This document shows positions 36,434 through 44,951 of a DNA stretch of 64,000 bases, one piece after another (the stretch's first letter is position 1; each line of letters opens with the position of its first letter). The position numbers and the translations under genes were made by a program. The notes below the pieces were generated by a model that saw only the letters and a program-made list of their open reading frames with translations, did no database searches and had not been told where the DNA came from. Source of the DNA: Mycolicibacter icosiumassiliensis (GTDB lineage Bacteria > Actinomycetota > Actinomycetes > Mycobacteriales > Mycobacteriaceae); assembly GCF_900078685.2 (NCBI RefSeq), contig NZ_LT546166.1:1690719-1754718 (forward strand), read 5' to 3'.

Positions 36434-37240
36434 ATGACCGAGACCGCGCTGATCGCAGAGCTGGCAGACCAGCTTTGGCAGGCCGACCGGTCAGGTGTGC
36501 CGGTGGAGCCGTTGACGGCAGCCCATCCTCAGCTCGACATCGATGACGCCTACGCCATTCAGTTGCGCAATATCGATCGGCGGGTCGCTGCCGGAGCACA
36601 TGTTCGAGGGCGCAAGGTGGGGCTGACGGCCCGCACCATGCAGGAGTTGCTCGGGGTAAGCGAGCCCGACTTCGGTGTTCTGCTCGACGACATGTTCGTC
36701 GAGGACGGTGACGAAGTGCCGCTCTACGACATGGTGCAGCCGCGGGTCGAGGCGGAGATGGCATTCGTGCTCGACACCGACCTTGTCGGGCCTGGTGTCA
36801 CGACGGCGAACGCGCTGACCGCGATCGCCGGAGTCCTGCCCGCGATCGAGATCGTCGACAGCCGTATCACGGACTGGCGGATCAAGCTGGTTGACACGGT
36901 CGCCGACAATGCGTCGTCGGGCAAGCTTGTCCTGGGTGGTCGGCTGCGCAAGGTCACCGAGCTCGACCTGCGCGTGGTCGGGATGGCGTTGAGCCGCAAC
37001 GGTTCGGTCATCGATACCGGCGCCGGGGCGGCGGCGCTGGGAAACCCGGCCCGCTGCGTGGCCTGGCTGGCGAACAAGCTCGCCGATTTCGGCACGGGTC
37101 TACGCGCCGGTGATGTGGTGTTGCCCGGCGCGGTTCATCGGATGGTGGCGGTTACCCCCGGGGATGTCTTCCGAGCGGAATTCGCCCACTTGGGCGCAGT
37201 TACCGTGCGCTTCTCCAACGGATCTGAGGTGCAACCATGA
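36434..37240 (+). CDS. dmpE: 2-oxopent-4-enoate (2-hydroxypenta-2,4-dienoate) hydratase, DmpE-type
   Basis: A 268-aa FAH-fold hydratase of the catechol meta-cleavage pathway, converting 2-oxopent-4-enoate to 4-hydroxy-2-oxovalerate. The motif IVDSRITDWRIKLVDTVADN (position about 141-160) is diagnostic for the hydratase branch and differs from the decarboxylase version next to it. GRKVGLTARTMQELLGVSEPD and LVGPGVT, VQPRVEAEMAF support it. First gene of the long catabolic operon. ATGA overlap with dmpH. Confidence 0.9.
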   Translation: MTETALIAELADQLWQADRSGVPVEPLTAAHPQLDIDDAYAIQLRNIDRRVAAGAHVRGRKVGLTARTMQELLGVSEPDFGVLLDDMFVEDGDEVPLYDMVQPRVEAEMAFVLDTDLVGPGVTTANALTAIAGVLPAIEIVDSRITDWRIKLVDTVADNASSGKLVLGGRLRKVTELDLRVVGMALSRNGSVIDTGAGAAALGNPARCVAWLANKLADFGTGLRAGDVVLPGAVHRMVAVTPGDVFRAEFAHLGAVTVRFSNGSEVQP

Positions 37241-38010
37241 TCGGCCCGCGCCAGATCGTGGACGAGTTGATAGTGGCCGAACGCGAATGCAAGGCGATCA
37301 ACCCGTTCAGCGATACGCAACCGGACTTCGACCTCGAATCCGCCTACGAGGCGCAGCGGCTATTCGTCGCCGCCAAGGTCGACGCGGGCGATGTGGTGGT
37401 CGGTGCGAAGCTCGGACTGACCAGTCGCGCCAAGCAGCAAGCGATGGGCGTATCGGAGCCGTTGTACGGCAAGGTCACCCGCACGATGCTCGCTCCGTTC
37501 GGCGAGCCGTTGGATCTCACCTCGCTGATTCAGCCACGGGTCGAGCCGGAGATCGCCTTCCTGCTGGGCGAAGAGCTGTCGGGTCGCGTCACGGTCACCG
37601 ACGTTCTCGCGGCCACGAAATCGGTGTTCGCGGCCCTCGACGTGCTCGACTCGCGGTACCGGGACTATCGATTCACCCTGCCTGATGTCGTGGCCGACAA
37701 CTGCAGCGCCGGCCGGTTCTTGTTGGGGCCGCGGGCCTTGCCGCCCACCGAACTGACCGATCTACGCCTGGTGGGCTGCGTGCTTCGCGCCGACGGCGAA
37801 GTGGTCGCCACTGCCGCGGGCGCAGCCGTCATGGGCCATCCGGCCGCCTCGGTCGCCTGGCTGGTCAACCAACTCGCGGAGCGACACGAAGTGCTGCCGG
37901 CTGGGTCGCTGATCTTTTCCGGTGGGCTCACGGCACCAATCCCGCTGTGCGCCGGCCATTCCGTCACTGCCGAGTTCGATGGCCTCGGCACCGTCGAGGC
38001 TTACGCCTGA
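37237..38010 (+). CDS. dmpH: 4-oxalocrotonate decarboxylase, DmpH-type
   Basis: A 257-aa paralogue of DmpE. DSRYRDYRFTLPDVVADNCS (about 136-155) is the decarboxylase-type version of the motif, and the 4-oxalocrotonate branch needs it. It converts the keto form of 4-oxalocrotonate into 2-oxopent-4-enoate and probably forms a complex with DmpE, as in Pseudomonas. Translationally coupled to dmpE. Confidence 0.88.
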   Translation: MIGPRQIVDELIVAERECKAINPFSDTQPDFDLESAYEAQRLFVAAKVDAGDVVVGAKLGLTSRAKQQAMGVSEPLYGKVTRTMLAPFGEPLDLTSLIQPRVEPEIAFLLGEELSGRVTVTDVLAATKSVFAALDVLDSRYRDYRFTLPDVVADNCSAGRFLLGPRALPPTELTDLRLVGCVLRADGEVVATAAGAAVMGHPAASVAWLVNQLAERHEVLPAGSLIFSGGLTAPIPLCAGHSVTAEFDGLGTVEAYA

Positions 38011-38041
38011 CCGGCCGGTCTGGCGTTAGAGAGGAGAAACA

Positions 38042-39079
38042 ATGGGATACGAGCTGCGGACCCAGACGGTTGAACCGATCCGCAACACGTACCAGAGTTT
38101 GATCAATCGGTTCGGCGACAAGCCGGCAAGCCGGTATCAGGAAGGAACCTACGAACTTCAGCCGACCGAGAACTTTCATTATCGACCCCTGTGGGCTCCT
38201 ACCCACGAGATCTACGATCCGGATTACACCGCGCTGAAGCTCAGCGACCCGTACTCCTACGTCGACCCGAGGCAGTACTACTACGCGACCTATGTCGCGG
38301 CCCGCGCAGGTCTCTACGAGGGCTTTGCCAAGGATCTGCAGTACATCGAGCAGCGCAACCTGTTCGACAGCCTGCCCGAGAACTGGCATGCGATGATGGT
38401 GTACGCACTCGTGCCGTTACGCCACTACGAGTCCGGTGGAGAACTGGTCTCCATCAATGCCAGCCGATTCTCCTGGGGCGCAACGCTCTCGCAGGCCGCC
38501 ACGTTTGCGGCGATGGATCGTATCGGCAATGCGCAGCTGCTGAGCATGGTCGGGCTGGCGATCGGTGGTGGCGCGGGCGACAAACTCGCTGAGGCCAAGC
38601 AGGCCTGGCTTGAGCGTCCTGAGCTGCAGGGCCTGCGTGAACTCGTCGAACAGGCGTTGGTCGAACAGGACTGGGTCACCGGGCTGCTCGCCATGGAGCT
38701 GACCGATGCGCAGCTGCACCCCCTGCTGTTCCGGCATTGCGACGAACGCGCACTGTTCCGCGGTGCGATGGCGTACAGCCTGCTCGCCCAGCATTTCAAC
38801 AAGTGGTACACCGACCATCGCAAATGGTTGACGGCGTTGCTGAAGGCGTGGGTCAGCGACCCCGAGCACGGTGACGCCAACCGCACGGCGCTCAGAGCCA
38901 TCGTCGACCGCTGGTACCCGCAGTCCCGAGCCGCCGTCAACAGCCTCGCTGAAGGTATCCAGCAGGGCTATGGCTCCACCTCGATGGTCTCGGCTGCCGA
39001 TCGTCTGGCCGCCGAGTTGGCGAAAGAGCTTGATCAGCTTGGTATCCCCGTCGACACCCCGAGTGGAAGTAAGAGATGA
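38042..39079 (+). CDS. dmpL: Phenol hydroxylase small hydroxylase subunit (DmpL, P1-type beta subunit)
   Basis: A 345-aa beta subunit of a soluble diiron phenol hydroxylase. It contains the NFHYRPLWAP-HEIYDP and DPYSYVDPRQYYYATYVAAR segments of the hydroxylase beta family, and carries no metal ligands. It packs with DmpN in an (alpha-beta-gamma)2 hydroxylase. GAGGAGAAACA precedes the ATG. The gene overlaps dmpM by 4 bp. No dmpK-type assembly gene lies before it. Confidence 0.93.
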   Translation: MGYELRTQTVEPIRNTYQSLINRFGDKPASRYQEGTYELQPTENFHYRPLWAPTHEIYDPDYTALKLSDPYSYVDPRQYYYATYVAARAGLYEGFAKDLQYIEQRNLFDSLPENWHAMMVYALVPLRHYESGGELVSINASRFSWGATLSQAATFAAMDRIGNAQLLSMVGLAIGGGAGDKLAEAKQAWLERPELQGLRELVEQALVEQDWVTGLLAMELTDAQLHPLLFRHCDERALFRGAMAYSLLAQHFNKWYTDHRKWLTALLKAWVSDPEHGDANRTALRAIVDRWYPQSRAAVNSLAEGIQQGYGSTSMVSAADRLAAELAKELDQLGIPVDTPSGSKR

Positions 39080-39372
39080 CCGAAAAATCAGGAATGCGCG
39101 TCCGCAATGTCGGCGTGGACCTGCAGGACATCGACGAGGCCCGTTCGATCGTCGAGGCGATTGAACGCGACAACCCTGAGGTGACCATTCGAAGGCTGCC
39201 CGGGATGGTCAAGGTCTCGGTGCCTGGGCGCCTGAGCATTCAACGCAGCACGGTCGAGGAACTGCTCGGTCGGGACTGGGAGACGAACGAATTCCAGTTG
39301 GTCGTCATCTCCCTGGTCGGCAACATCGCCGAATGGGACGAAGACGAAATCATTATCAAGTGGGAGCACTGA
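39076..39372 (+). CDS. dmpM: Phenol hydroxylase regulatory/effector protein (DmpM, P2-type)
   Basis: A 98-aa cofactor-free effector protein of the MmoB/DmpM family: MRVRNVGVDLQDIDEARSIVEAIERDNPEVTIR and VKVSVPGRLSI. It binds the hydroxylase and controls electron and oxygen access to the diiron site. Coupled to dmpL by an ATGA overlap. Confidence 0.93.
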   Translation: MTEKSGMRVRNVGVDLQDIDEARSIVEAIERDNPEVTIRRLPGMVKVSVPGRLSIQRSTVEELLGRDWETNEFQLVVISLVGNIAEWDEDEIIIKWEH

Positions 39373-39388
39373 GAGCTAAGGAGGAATC

Positions 39389-40897
39389 GTGGCGAAAGCT
39401 TCGATGCGGGAGCGCTACCAGCTGCTCACCCGCGATCTGGACTGGAAACCGAGCTACGTGGCGGAAGAAGACCTCTACCCGCACACCAGGTTCGAGGGCA
39501 TCAAGATCCACGACTGGGATGCCTGGGAGGACCCCTTCCGGTTGACCGTCGATGCCTACACGAAATACCAGGCCGAGAAGGACAAACGGCTCTACGCGGT
39601 ACTCGAGAGCTTCGCTCAGGGCCAGGGACATCTGCAGCTGAGCGACGCGCGCTACCTCAACGCCCTTCGGCTCTTTCTGCAGGGCGTATCGCCACTGGAA
39701 TATGCCGCCCATCGTCACTTCGGCTACCTCGGCCGGCATCTGAACGGTCCCGGTCCCCGGTTTGCGGCGCTGTGCCAGTCGATCGACGAGTTGCGGCACG
39801 CGCAAACGCAGACACACGCGATCTCGATGTACAACAAGTACTACGACGGATTCCACTCGCCACAGAAGATGTTCGACCGGGTTTGGTACCTCAGCGTGCC
39901 GAAATCGTTCTTCGACGATGGCCTCTCGGCTGGTCCTTTCGAATTCATGACCGCCATCTCGTTCAGCTTCGAGTACTTCCTGACCAACCTGCTGTTCGTG
40001 CCGTTCATGAGCGGAGCCAGCTTCAACGGCGACTTGTCGACCATGAGTTTCGGGTTCTCCGCGCAGAGCGACGAGAGCCGGCATATGACGCTGGGTCTGG
40101 AAGTGATCAAGTTCATCCTCGAGCAAGACGAACAGAACGTGCCGATCATGCAGGACTGGATCGACAAGTGGTTCTGGCGCGGTTACCGGTTGCTCGGGCT
40201 GGTGGCATGCATGCAGGACTACTTCCTGCCGAAGAAGGTGATGAGCTGGAAGGAGGCGTTCGAGCTCTACCTCGAGCAGCAGATGCTGGACGGCCTGTTC
40301 CCCGATCTGGAGTACTACGGTATCCGCCCGCCGCGCCACGTTGAGCAGGCCATCGCGGAAAAGGAGTACCTCAGCCACCAGGTCCACTGGATTCTCTACC
40401 AGTTCTCCCATGCGGCGTCCTTCACCACGACGGTTCCACCCGGGCCTGAGATGGACTGGATGTCCGAGCAGTACCCCGACACCTTCGACCGGTACTACCG
40501 GCCGCTGTACCAGAAGGCCGCAGCGATGCAGACCGCGGGCAACCGCTTCTTCAACCCGGTCCTGCCCCAGCTGTGCCAGGTCTGTCAGATCCCCATGGGC
40601 TTCAGTGAAGTGGGCGATCCTGCGACGATCTGCCAGCGGCACAGCGTCTACCGGGGCGAGCGGTACAACTTCTGCTCGGATGGCTGCAAGTGGATCTTCG
40701 ACCGGGAGCAGGAGAAGTACGTGCAGGCATGGCTGCCCGTGCACCAGATCTACCAGGGCAACTGCGGCGGGCCGACACTGCCGGACGTGCTGAAGTGGTA
40801 CGGGATCGATCCGACTCGCGATGGTGGCGAATACACGACTTCCCCGGATGCCGCTCGCTGGGCGGAGTGGCACGCTCCGTTGGGGGCGAGGTCATGA
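39389..40897 (+). CDS. dmpN: Phenol hydroxylase large hydroxylase subunit (DmpN, diiron alpha subunit)
   Basis: A 502-aa alpha subunit with the full diiron ligand set: E104 (SPLEYAAHRH), E134 and H137 (DELRHAQ), E195 (SFSFEYFL), E229 and H232 (DESRHMTLG). The C-terminal YHS-like domain binds a metal through CQVCQIP and FCSDGCKWIF. It hydroxylates phenol and methylphenols to catechols. Shine-Dalgarno AAGGAGG before the ATG. Overlaps dmpO by 4 bp. Confidence 0.95.
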   Translation: MAKASMRERYQLLTRDLDWKPSYVAEEDLYPHTRFEGIKIHDWDAWEDPFRLTVDAYTKYQAEKDKRLYAVLESFAQGQGHLQLSDARYLNALRLFLQGVSPLEYAAHRHFGYLGRHLNGPGPRFAALCQSIDELRHAQTQTHAISMYNKYYDGFHSPQKMFDRVWYLSVPKSFFDDGLSAGPFEFMTAISFSFEYFLTNLLFVPFMSGASFNGDLSTMSFGFSAQSDESRHMTLGLEVIKFILEQDEQNVPIMQDWIDKWFWRGYRLLGLVACMQDYFLPKKVMSWKEAFELYLEQQMLDGLFPDLEYYGIRPPRHVEQAIAEKEYLSHQVHWILYQFSHAASFTTTVPPGPEMDWMSEQYPDTFDRYYRPLYQKAAAMQTAGNRFFNPVLPQLCQVCQIPMGFSEVGDPATICQRHSVYRGERYNFCSDGCKWIFDREQEKYVQAWLPVHQIYQGNCGGPTLPDVLKWYGIDPTRDGGEYTTSPDAARWAEWHAPLGARS

Positions 40898-41217
40898 CGG
40901 TAAAAAGCCTTGGGACCTATGACTTCCCCGCAAAGGACCGTCAAGAGGTCTACGGCGACGACCAACTGGTGCACGTGCTCTGGGATGGCAACATGCTGTT
41001 CTGCTCGGCAGCGTGCTTCCGGGTGCCCAAAGCCATGACCTGGTCGGATTTCAAGAGTCAGATGATCGACCCGTGGGCGTCCGCGGACCCCGACTACCGA
41101 TCGGATAACGCAACCGGATGGCGTCGAGACGAGGAAGCCTTCGACCCGAAGCCGGATGACACCATCGCGGGCCTCGGCATCCCGCACAAGGGCCTGATCT
41201 ATTTCCTGGTGCGGTGA
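40894..41217 (+). CDS. dmpO: Phenol hydroxylase gamma subunit (DmpO, P4-type)
   Basis: A 107-aa gamma subunit: YDFPAKDRQEVYGDDQLVHV then MLFCSAACFRVPKAMTW and ASADPDYRSDNATGW. It is the third hydroxylase subunit and is needed for the (alpha-beta-gamma)2 dimer. ATGA overlap with dmpN; TGATG overlap with the next ferredoxin. Confidence 0.9.
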   Translation: MTVKSLGTYDFPAKDRQEVYGDDQLVHVLWDGNMLFCSAACFRVPKAMTWSDFKSQMIDPWASADPDYRSDNATGWRRDEEAFDPKPDDTIAGLGIPHKGLIYFLVR

Positions 41218-41621
41218 TGGCGATCCTGCGACTGCTGCCCGGCGAGGTCGAGTTGGCGGTTCACGAAGGTGAGTCGATTCTCCAGGCGACTGTCCGCGAC
41301 GGCTTCAGCTACCGGTTCGGTTGCCGTCGGGGCGGTTGCGGGATCTGCAAGGCGGACCTGGTGTCCGGCGAGGTGCGCTACGGCAAGAACATCGCCGAGA
41401 GCGTACTGAGCGAACAGGAGCGGGCCGAGGGAGTGGTGCTGACATGCCGGGCCCAGCCGGCTACCGACGAAGTCGTCGTGCGGCTGCGACCGGGCCATCG
41501 GTTGAAGCTGAACGTCCCGCTGTTGCTCGCGGCCGCGCAACAAAGGATCGCCGGCGTCGACGACCACCGCAGCACTGCCGATGTACAAGGCCCCGAACAA
41601 TTCTCGACGAAGGAGGCATAG
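41217..41621 (+). CDS. dmpQ: [2Fe-2S] plant-type ferredoxin (DmpQ/XylT-like)
   Basis: A 134-aa ferredoxin with the C-x4-C-x2-C...C motif (C36, C41, C44, C77 in FGCRRGGCGICK and LTCRAQ). In Pseudomonas dmpQ/xylT the protein reactivates catechol 2,3-dioxygenase by reducing its oxidised iron. It sits immediately before dmpB, as there. It has an extra C-terminal tail of about 35 residues beyond the usual domain. ATG at 41217 overlaps the dmpO stop. Confidence 0.87.
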   Translation: MAILRLLPGEVELAVHEGESILQATVRDGFSYRFGCRRGGCGICKADLVSGEVRYGKNIAESVLSEQERAEGVVLTCRAQPATDEVVVRLRPGHRLKLNVPLLLAAAQQRIAGVDDHRSTADVQGPEQFSTKEA

Positions 41622-42533
41622 ATGAGCGTCAATCGGATCGGCTACGTGCATGCACGAGTCACCGACCTGGACGAGGCGATCAGCCACTACAGCAACACTC
41701 TTGGCCAGACGGTCATCGCGCAGGAAGACGGGAAGGTCTACCTGAAGGCCTGGGACGAGTTCGATCACCACTCCGTGGTACTCGAAGAGGGCGGCGTCGG
41801 CCTGGTCAAGCTGGGCTTCAAGGTGCACACCGAAGATGACCTGGCCGACTTCGAGAATCGAATCAGCCGATTCGGCGCATCAAGCGAGCGGATGAGCAAG
41901 GGCGAAAACCTCGCCGTCGGCGCCGGCCTGCGGGTGGTCCTACCCTCAGAGCACGTCGTCGAGTTCTACACCGACATGGAGTTTCTCGGCACCGACACCG
42001 GCACGCTCAACCCCGACCCTTGGTCCCGTCGCGCCCCGGGTGCGGCGGTGCATCGCCTCGACCATGCACTGATCGCGGCGGAGGACCCCGCACTCGTCGA
42101 GCGCTTTTTCCAGGAGTGCCTGGACTTCCACACCTCGGAGCGGCTGATCACCGACCCAGCGGACCCGGAAGTGATCGGGACCTGGTTGTTCTGTGGCCAG
42201 AAGGCGCACGACCTTGCGGTGATCAAGGGGGAGAACGGCAAGCTGCACCACTGGGCCTACTGGCTCGAGGACTGGAACGAAGTCCTGCGCGCCGGTGACC
42301 TTTTCGCGATGGACGATGTGTCGGTGGATGTCGGGCCGACACGGCACGGCATCACCCGGGGAAAGACCATCTATTTCTTCGACCCGTCGGGCAACCGCAA
42401 CGAAGTGTTCTCCGGCGGCTACATCACCGGGGCGGACTTCCCGACGATCACCTGGACCGCCGATCAGGCCGGCAAGGGGATCTTCTACATCTCCCGCGAG
42501 GTCAACGACACCTTCACCACGGTATTCACCTGA
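41622..42533 (+). CDS. dmpB: Catechol 2,3-dioxygenase (DmpB/XylE-type)
   Basis: A 303-aa extradiol dioxygenase with two VOC-type domains. Fe(II) ligands are H148 (HRLDHAL), H209 or H210 (LHHWAYWL) and E261 (NRNEVFSGGY), equivalent to His153, His214 and Glu265 of XylE. Cleaves catechol to 2-hydroxymuconic semialdehyde. AAGGAGG lies just before the ATG, which follows the ferredoxin stop directly. Confidence 0.95.
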   Translation: MSVNRIGYVHARVTDLDEAISHYSNTLGQTVIAQEDGKVYLKAWDEFDHHSVVLEEGGVGLVKLGFKVHTEDDLADFENRISRFGASSERMSKGENLAVGAGLRVVLPSEHVVEFYTDMEFLGTDTGTLNPDPWSRRAPGAAVHRLDHALIAAEDPALVERFFQECLDFHTSERLITDPADPEVIGTWLFCGQKAHDLAVIKGENGKLHHWAYWLEDWNEVLRAGDLFAMDDVSVDVGPTRHGITRGKTIYFFDPSGNRNEVFSGGYITGADFPTITWTADQAGKGIFYISREVNDTFTTVFT

Positions 42534-42580
42534 CCGCTCGCCTCCCAACTGACCGACGCGACAGCAGGAGCACAACCACC

Positions 42581-43642
42581 ATGGCCGAGACCTACACCAT
42601 CACCGTCGAGCCGCTCGACCGCCAGGTCCAGTGCCGCGATGACCAGAACATCCTCGACGCCTGCCTGCGCCAGGGTGTCTGGTTGCCGCACGCCTGCACC
42701 CATGGCACGTGTGCGACGTGCAAAGTGCAGGTGCTCGACGGCGACGTGGAGCACAACGACGCATCCTCGTTCGCCCTGATGGATTTCGAGCGCAACGAAG
42801 GCAAGGCGCTGGTCTGCGTCGCGACACCGAAATCCGACGTGACCGTCGAAGCCGAAGTGGATGTCGAAGAGGGAGTGGAGTTCCACCCGATCCACGACTA
42901 CTGCGGGACGGTGGCAGGAATCGAAGACTGTGCGCGCAACATCCGCCGGGTGCTCATCGACCTCGACGGTGAGATGCGTTTCAATCCAGGTCAATACTTG
43001 CAGATCTCCGTCCCCGGCAAGGGAGTGAACCGAAGCTGGTCAATGGCCAACCCACCCGGCCGGGCCGATCGCGTCGAGCTGCAGATCCGCAACACCCCGG
43101 GCGGACTGGCCACCGAAGGCTGGGTATTCAAGGATCTCGCCGTCGGCGACTCGGTGCAGCTGACCGGTCCCTACGGGCGGTTCTTCCTGCGGGAGCAGCG
43201 CAGCCAGCCGGCGATCCTGATCGGCGGGGGAACCGGGCTGGCCCCGCTGAAGTCGATGATTGCCCACGTGCTGACAACCGGATTGCCGCATCGGCTGCAC
43301 CTGTACCAGGGCGCCCGAACGCAGGCAGACCTCTACGACGTGGAATTCTTCGATGGCCTCGCCGCGCAGTTCCCCGAGCAGTTCAGCTACCGGCCCTGCC
43401 TGTCCGATGAGCAAGTGGACGGCATCGCACACGGGATGGTCACCGATGTCGTGGCAGGCGATTTCGACACCTGCCGTGGTCACGTGGCCTACGTGTGCGG
43501 ACCGCCGCCGATGGTGGAGGCCGCGATCAAGACGCTGATGAAAAAACGCCTGTTCCCGCGCGACATCTACCGGGAGGACTTCTTCGACTCGTCGGACAAG
43601 GCCACCGGCGGACTGCGCAGCCCGCTGATGAAAACCACTTGA
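42581..43642 (+). CDS. dmpP: Phenol hydroxylase reductase (DmpP, P5-type)
   Basis: A 353-aa reductase that passes electrons from NADH to the phenol hydroxylase. Domains: plant-type [2Fe-2S] ferredoxin (C39, C44, C47, C79), FAD-binding domain with RSWSMAN, and NAD-binding domain with GGGTGLAPLKSM and CGPPPMVEAAI. It is placed after dmpB here, whereas the Pseudomonas dmp order has P before Q and B. Confidence 0.93.
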   Translation: MAETYTITVEPLDRQVQCRDDQNILDACLRQGVWLPHACTHGTCATCKVQVLDGDVEHNDASSFALMDFERNEGKALVCVATPKSDVTVEAEVDVEEGVEFHPIHDYCGTVAGIEDCARNIRRVLIDLDGEMRFNPGQYLQISVPGKGVNRSWSMANPPGRADRVELQIRNTPGGLATEGWVFKDLAVGDSVQLTGPYGRFFLREQRSQPAILIGGGTGLAPLKSMIAHVLTTGLPHRLHLYQGARTQADLYDVEFFDGLAAQFPEQFSYRPCLSDEQVDGIAHGMVTDVVAGDFDTCRGHVAYVCGPPPMVEAAIKTLMKKRLFPRDIYREDFFDSSDKATGGLRSPLMKTT

Positions 43643-43674
43643 CCGCCGCCGCGAAGAAGCGCGAAGGAAATCCG

Positions 43675-44121
43675 ATGACTGTCACCAGCCAGCGCGATGT
43701 CGTCTTCACCCCGTTCATGTTGCGGGTACGCGAGGCGACCGCCGGCTCGCAAACAGAGCCGACCGTGTTGCGGTTCGAGCCGAGCGGCAGCTGCTCGATC
43801 GCCGTCGCCGTGAACGAGTGGTTCGAGTTGCGGGCCTACGCGGAGCACATGATCGCCGAGGCCAACGCAATGCTGGACCCCAACATCGAGCCCATCGCAC
43901 TGCGCGACGAATGCGGCACCGGAATCCTGGCTTTCGAACTCGGTTGGCAGGCCTATAATTTCCGGCTGTTCGTGCATGCCGACGCACCCGGCCACACCGG
44001 GCGGGTGGAGATCGGCCACGATCTACAGGCCCGAGCCGAGAAACCCGCCGAGCGCACCGTGCTCGACGACCTGGTCATCAACATGCTGGTCCACGCCGAT
44101 CGATGCGGCACCCGCCGATGA
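43675..44121 (+). CDS. Conserved unknown protein of the meta-cleavage operon
   Basis: A 148-aa soluble protein with no domain I recognise. Sequence features: VVFTPFMLRVREATAGSQTE, then EWFELRAYAEHMIAEANAML, DECGTGILAFELGWQAYNF and ERTVLDDLVINMLVH. It is acidic, with a balanced alpha/beta composition and a few conserved-looking Trp/Phe. It starts at an ATG with GAAGGAAA upstream and overlaps dmpD by 4 bp (ATGA), so it is a true member of the operon. A role in the hydroxylase or as an accessory factor is only a guess. Confidence 0.7.
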   Translation: MTVTSQRDVVFTPFMLRVREATAGSQTEPTVLRFEPSGSCSIAVAVNEWFELRAYAEHMIAEANAMLDPNIEPIALRDECGTGILAFELGWQAYNFRLFVHADAPGHTGRVEIGHDLQARAEKPAERTVLDDLVINMLVHADRCGTRR

Positions 44122-44939
44122 ACGCGCGGCCGGAGATCGGCGAGTCGGTCGTCGCCGCCGGCATCCGCACCAACTATCTGGAGTCGGGTACCGGCGACCC
44201 GGTGGTGCTGATCCATGGCTCGGGGCCCGGGGTGACGGCGTACGCGAACTGGCGACTGACCATCCCCGACCTGGCGAAGCGTTACCGCGTCCTCGCACCG
44301 GACATGGTCGGCTTCGGCTACACCGAACGGCCGGATGGCATCGACTTCGGCGTGCAGACCTGGGCGGACCAGGTAGTGGGATTCCTCGATGCGCTGTCCA
44401 TTCCGCAGGCCTCACTGGTCGGCAACAGCTTCGGTGGGGCGATCGCCTTGCGGGTCGCCGCGCAACACCCCGCCCGGGTGCAGCGACTGGTCCTGATGGG
44501 CAGCGTCGGCGTGCCATTTCCCATCACCGACGCACTCGACGCGGTGTGGGGATACCAGCCGTCGTTGGAGAACATGCGCGGTCTGCTCGACGTGTTCGCG
44601 TATTCACGGAAGCTGGTCACCGATGAGCTCGCGGAAGTGCGGTACCGGGCCAGCATCGAGCCGGGGTTCCAGGAGTCCTTCAGCGCGATGTTCCCGGCCC
44701 CCCGGCAGCGGCACGTCGACGCGATGGTCACCTCCGATGAGCAGATCGCGGGGCTGCCGCATGAAACGCTGATCGTTCACGGCCGCGACGACCGGGTGAT
44801 CCCGTTGCGCACTTCAGGCCGACTGTTGCAGCTCATCGAACGCTCCCAGCTGCACGTCTTCGGTGAATGCGGGCACTGGACGCAGATCGAGCGGAGTACC
44901 GAATTCAACCGGCTGCTAGACGATTTCCTCGCCGGCTGA
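44118..44939 (+). CDS. dmpD: 2-hydroxymuconic semialdehyde hydrolase (DmpD/XylF-type)
   Basis: A 273-aa alpha/beta hydrolase: LIHGSGPGVTAYANW, nucleophile elbow VGNSFGGAIA with Ser104, Asp in HGRDDRVIP and His in FGECGHWTQIE. The GSGPGVTA segment is characteristic of C-C hydrolases of meta-cleavage products. It removes formate from 2-hydroxymuconic semialdehyde (or acetate from the methyl homologue). ATGA overlap with the unknown gene. Confidence 0.9.
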   Translation: MNARPEIGESVVAAGIRTNYLESGTGDPVVLIHGSGPGVTAYANWRLTIPDLAKRYRVLAPDMVGFGYTERPDGIDFGVQTWADQVVGFLDALSIPQASLVGNSFGGAIALRVAAQHPARVQRLVLMGSVGVPFPITDALDAVWGYQPSLENMRGLLDVFAYSRKLVTDELAEVRYRASIEPGFQESFSAMFPAPRQRHVDAMVTSDEQIAGLPHETLIVHGRDDRVIPLRTSGRLLQLIERSQLHVFGECGHWTQIERSTEFNRLLDDFLAG

Positions 44940-44951
44940 CGAGGACCTGAG

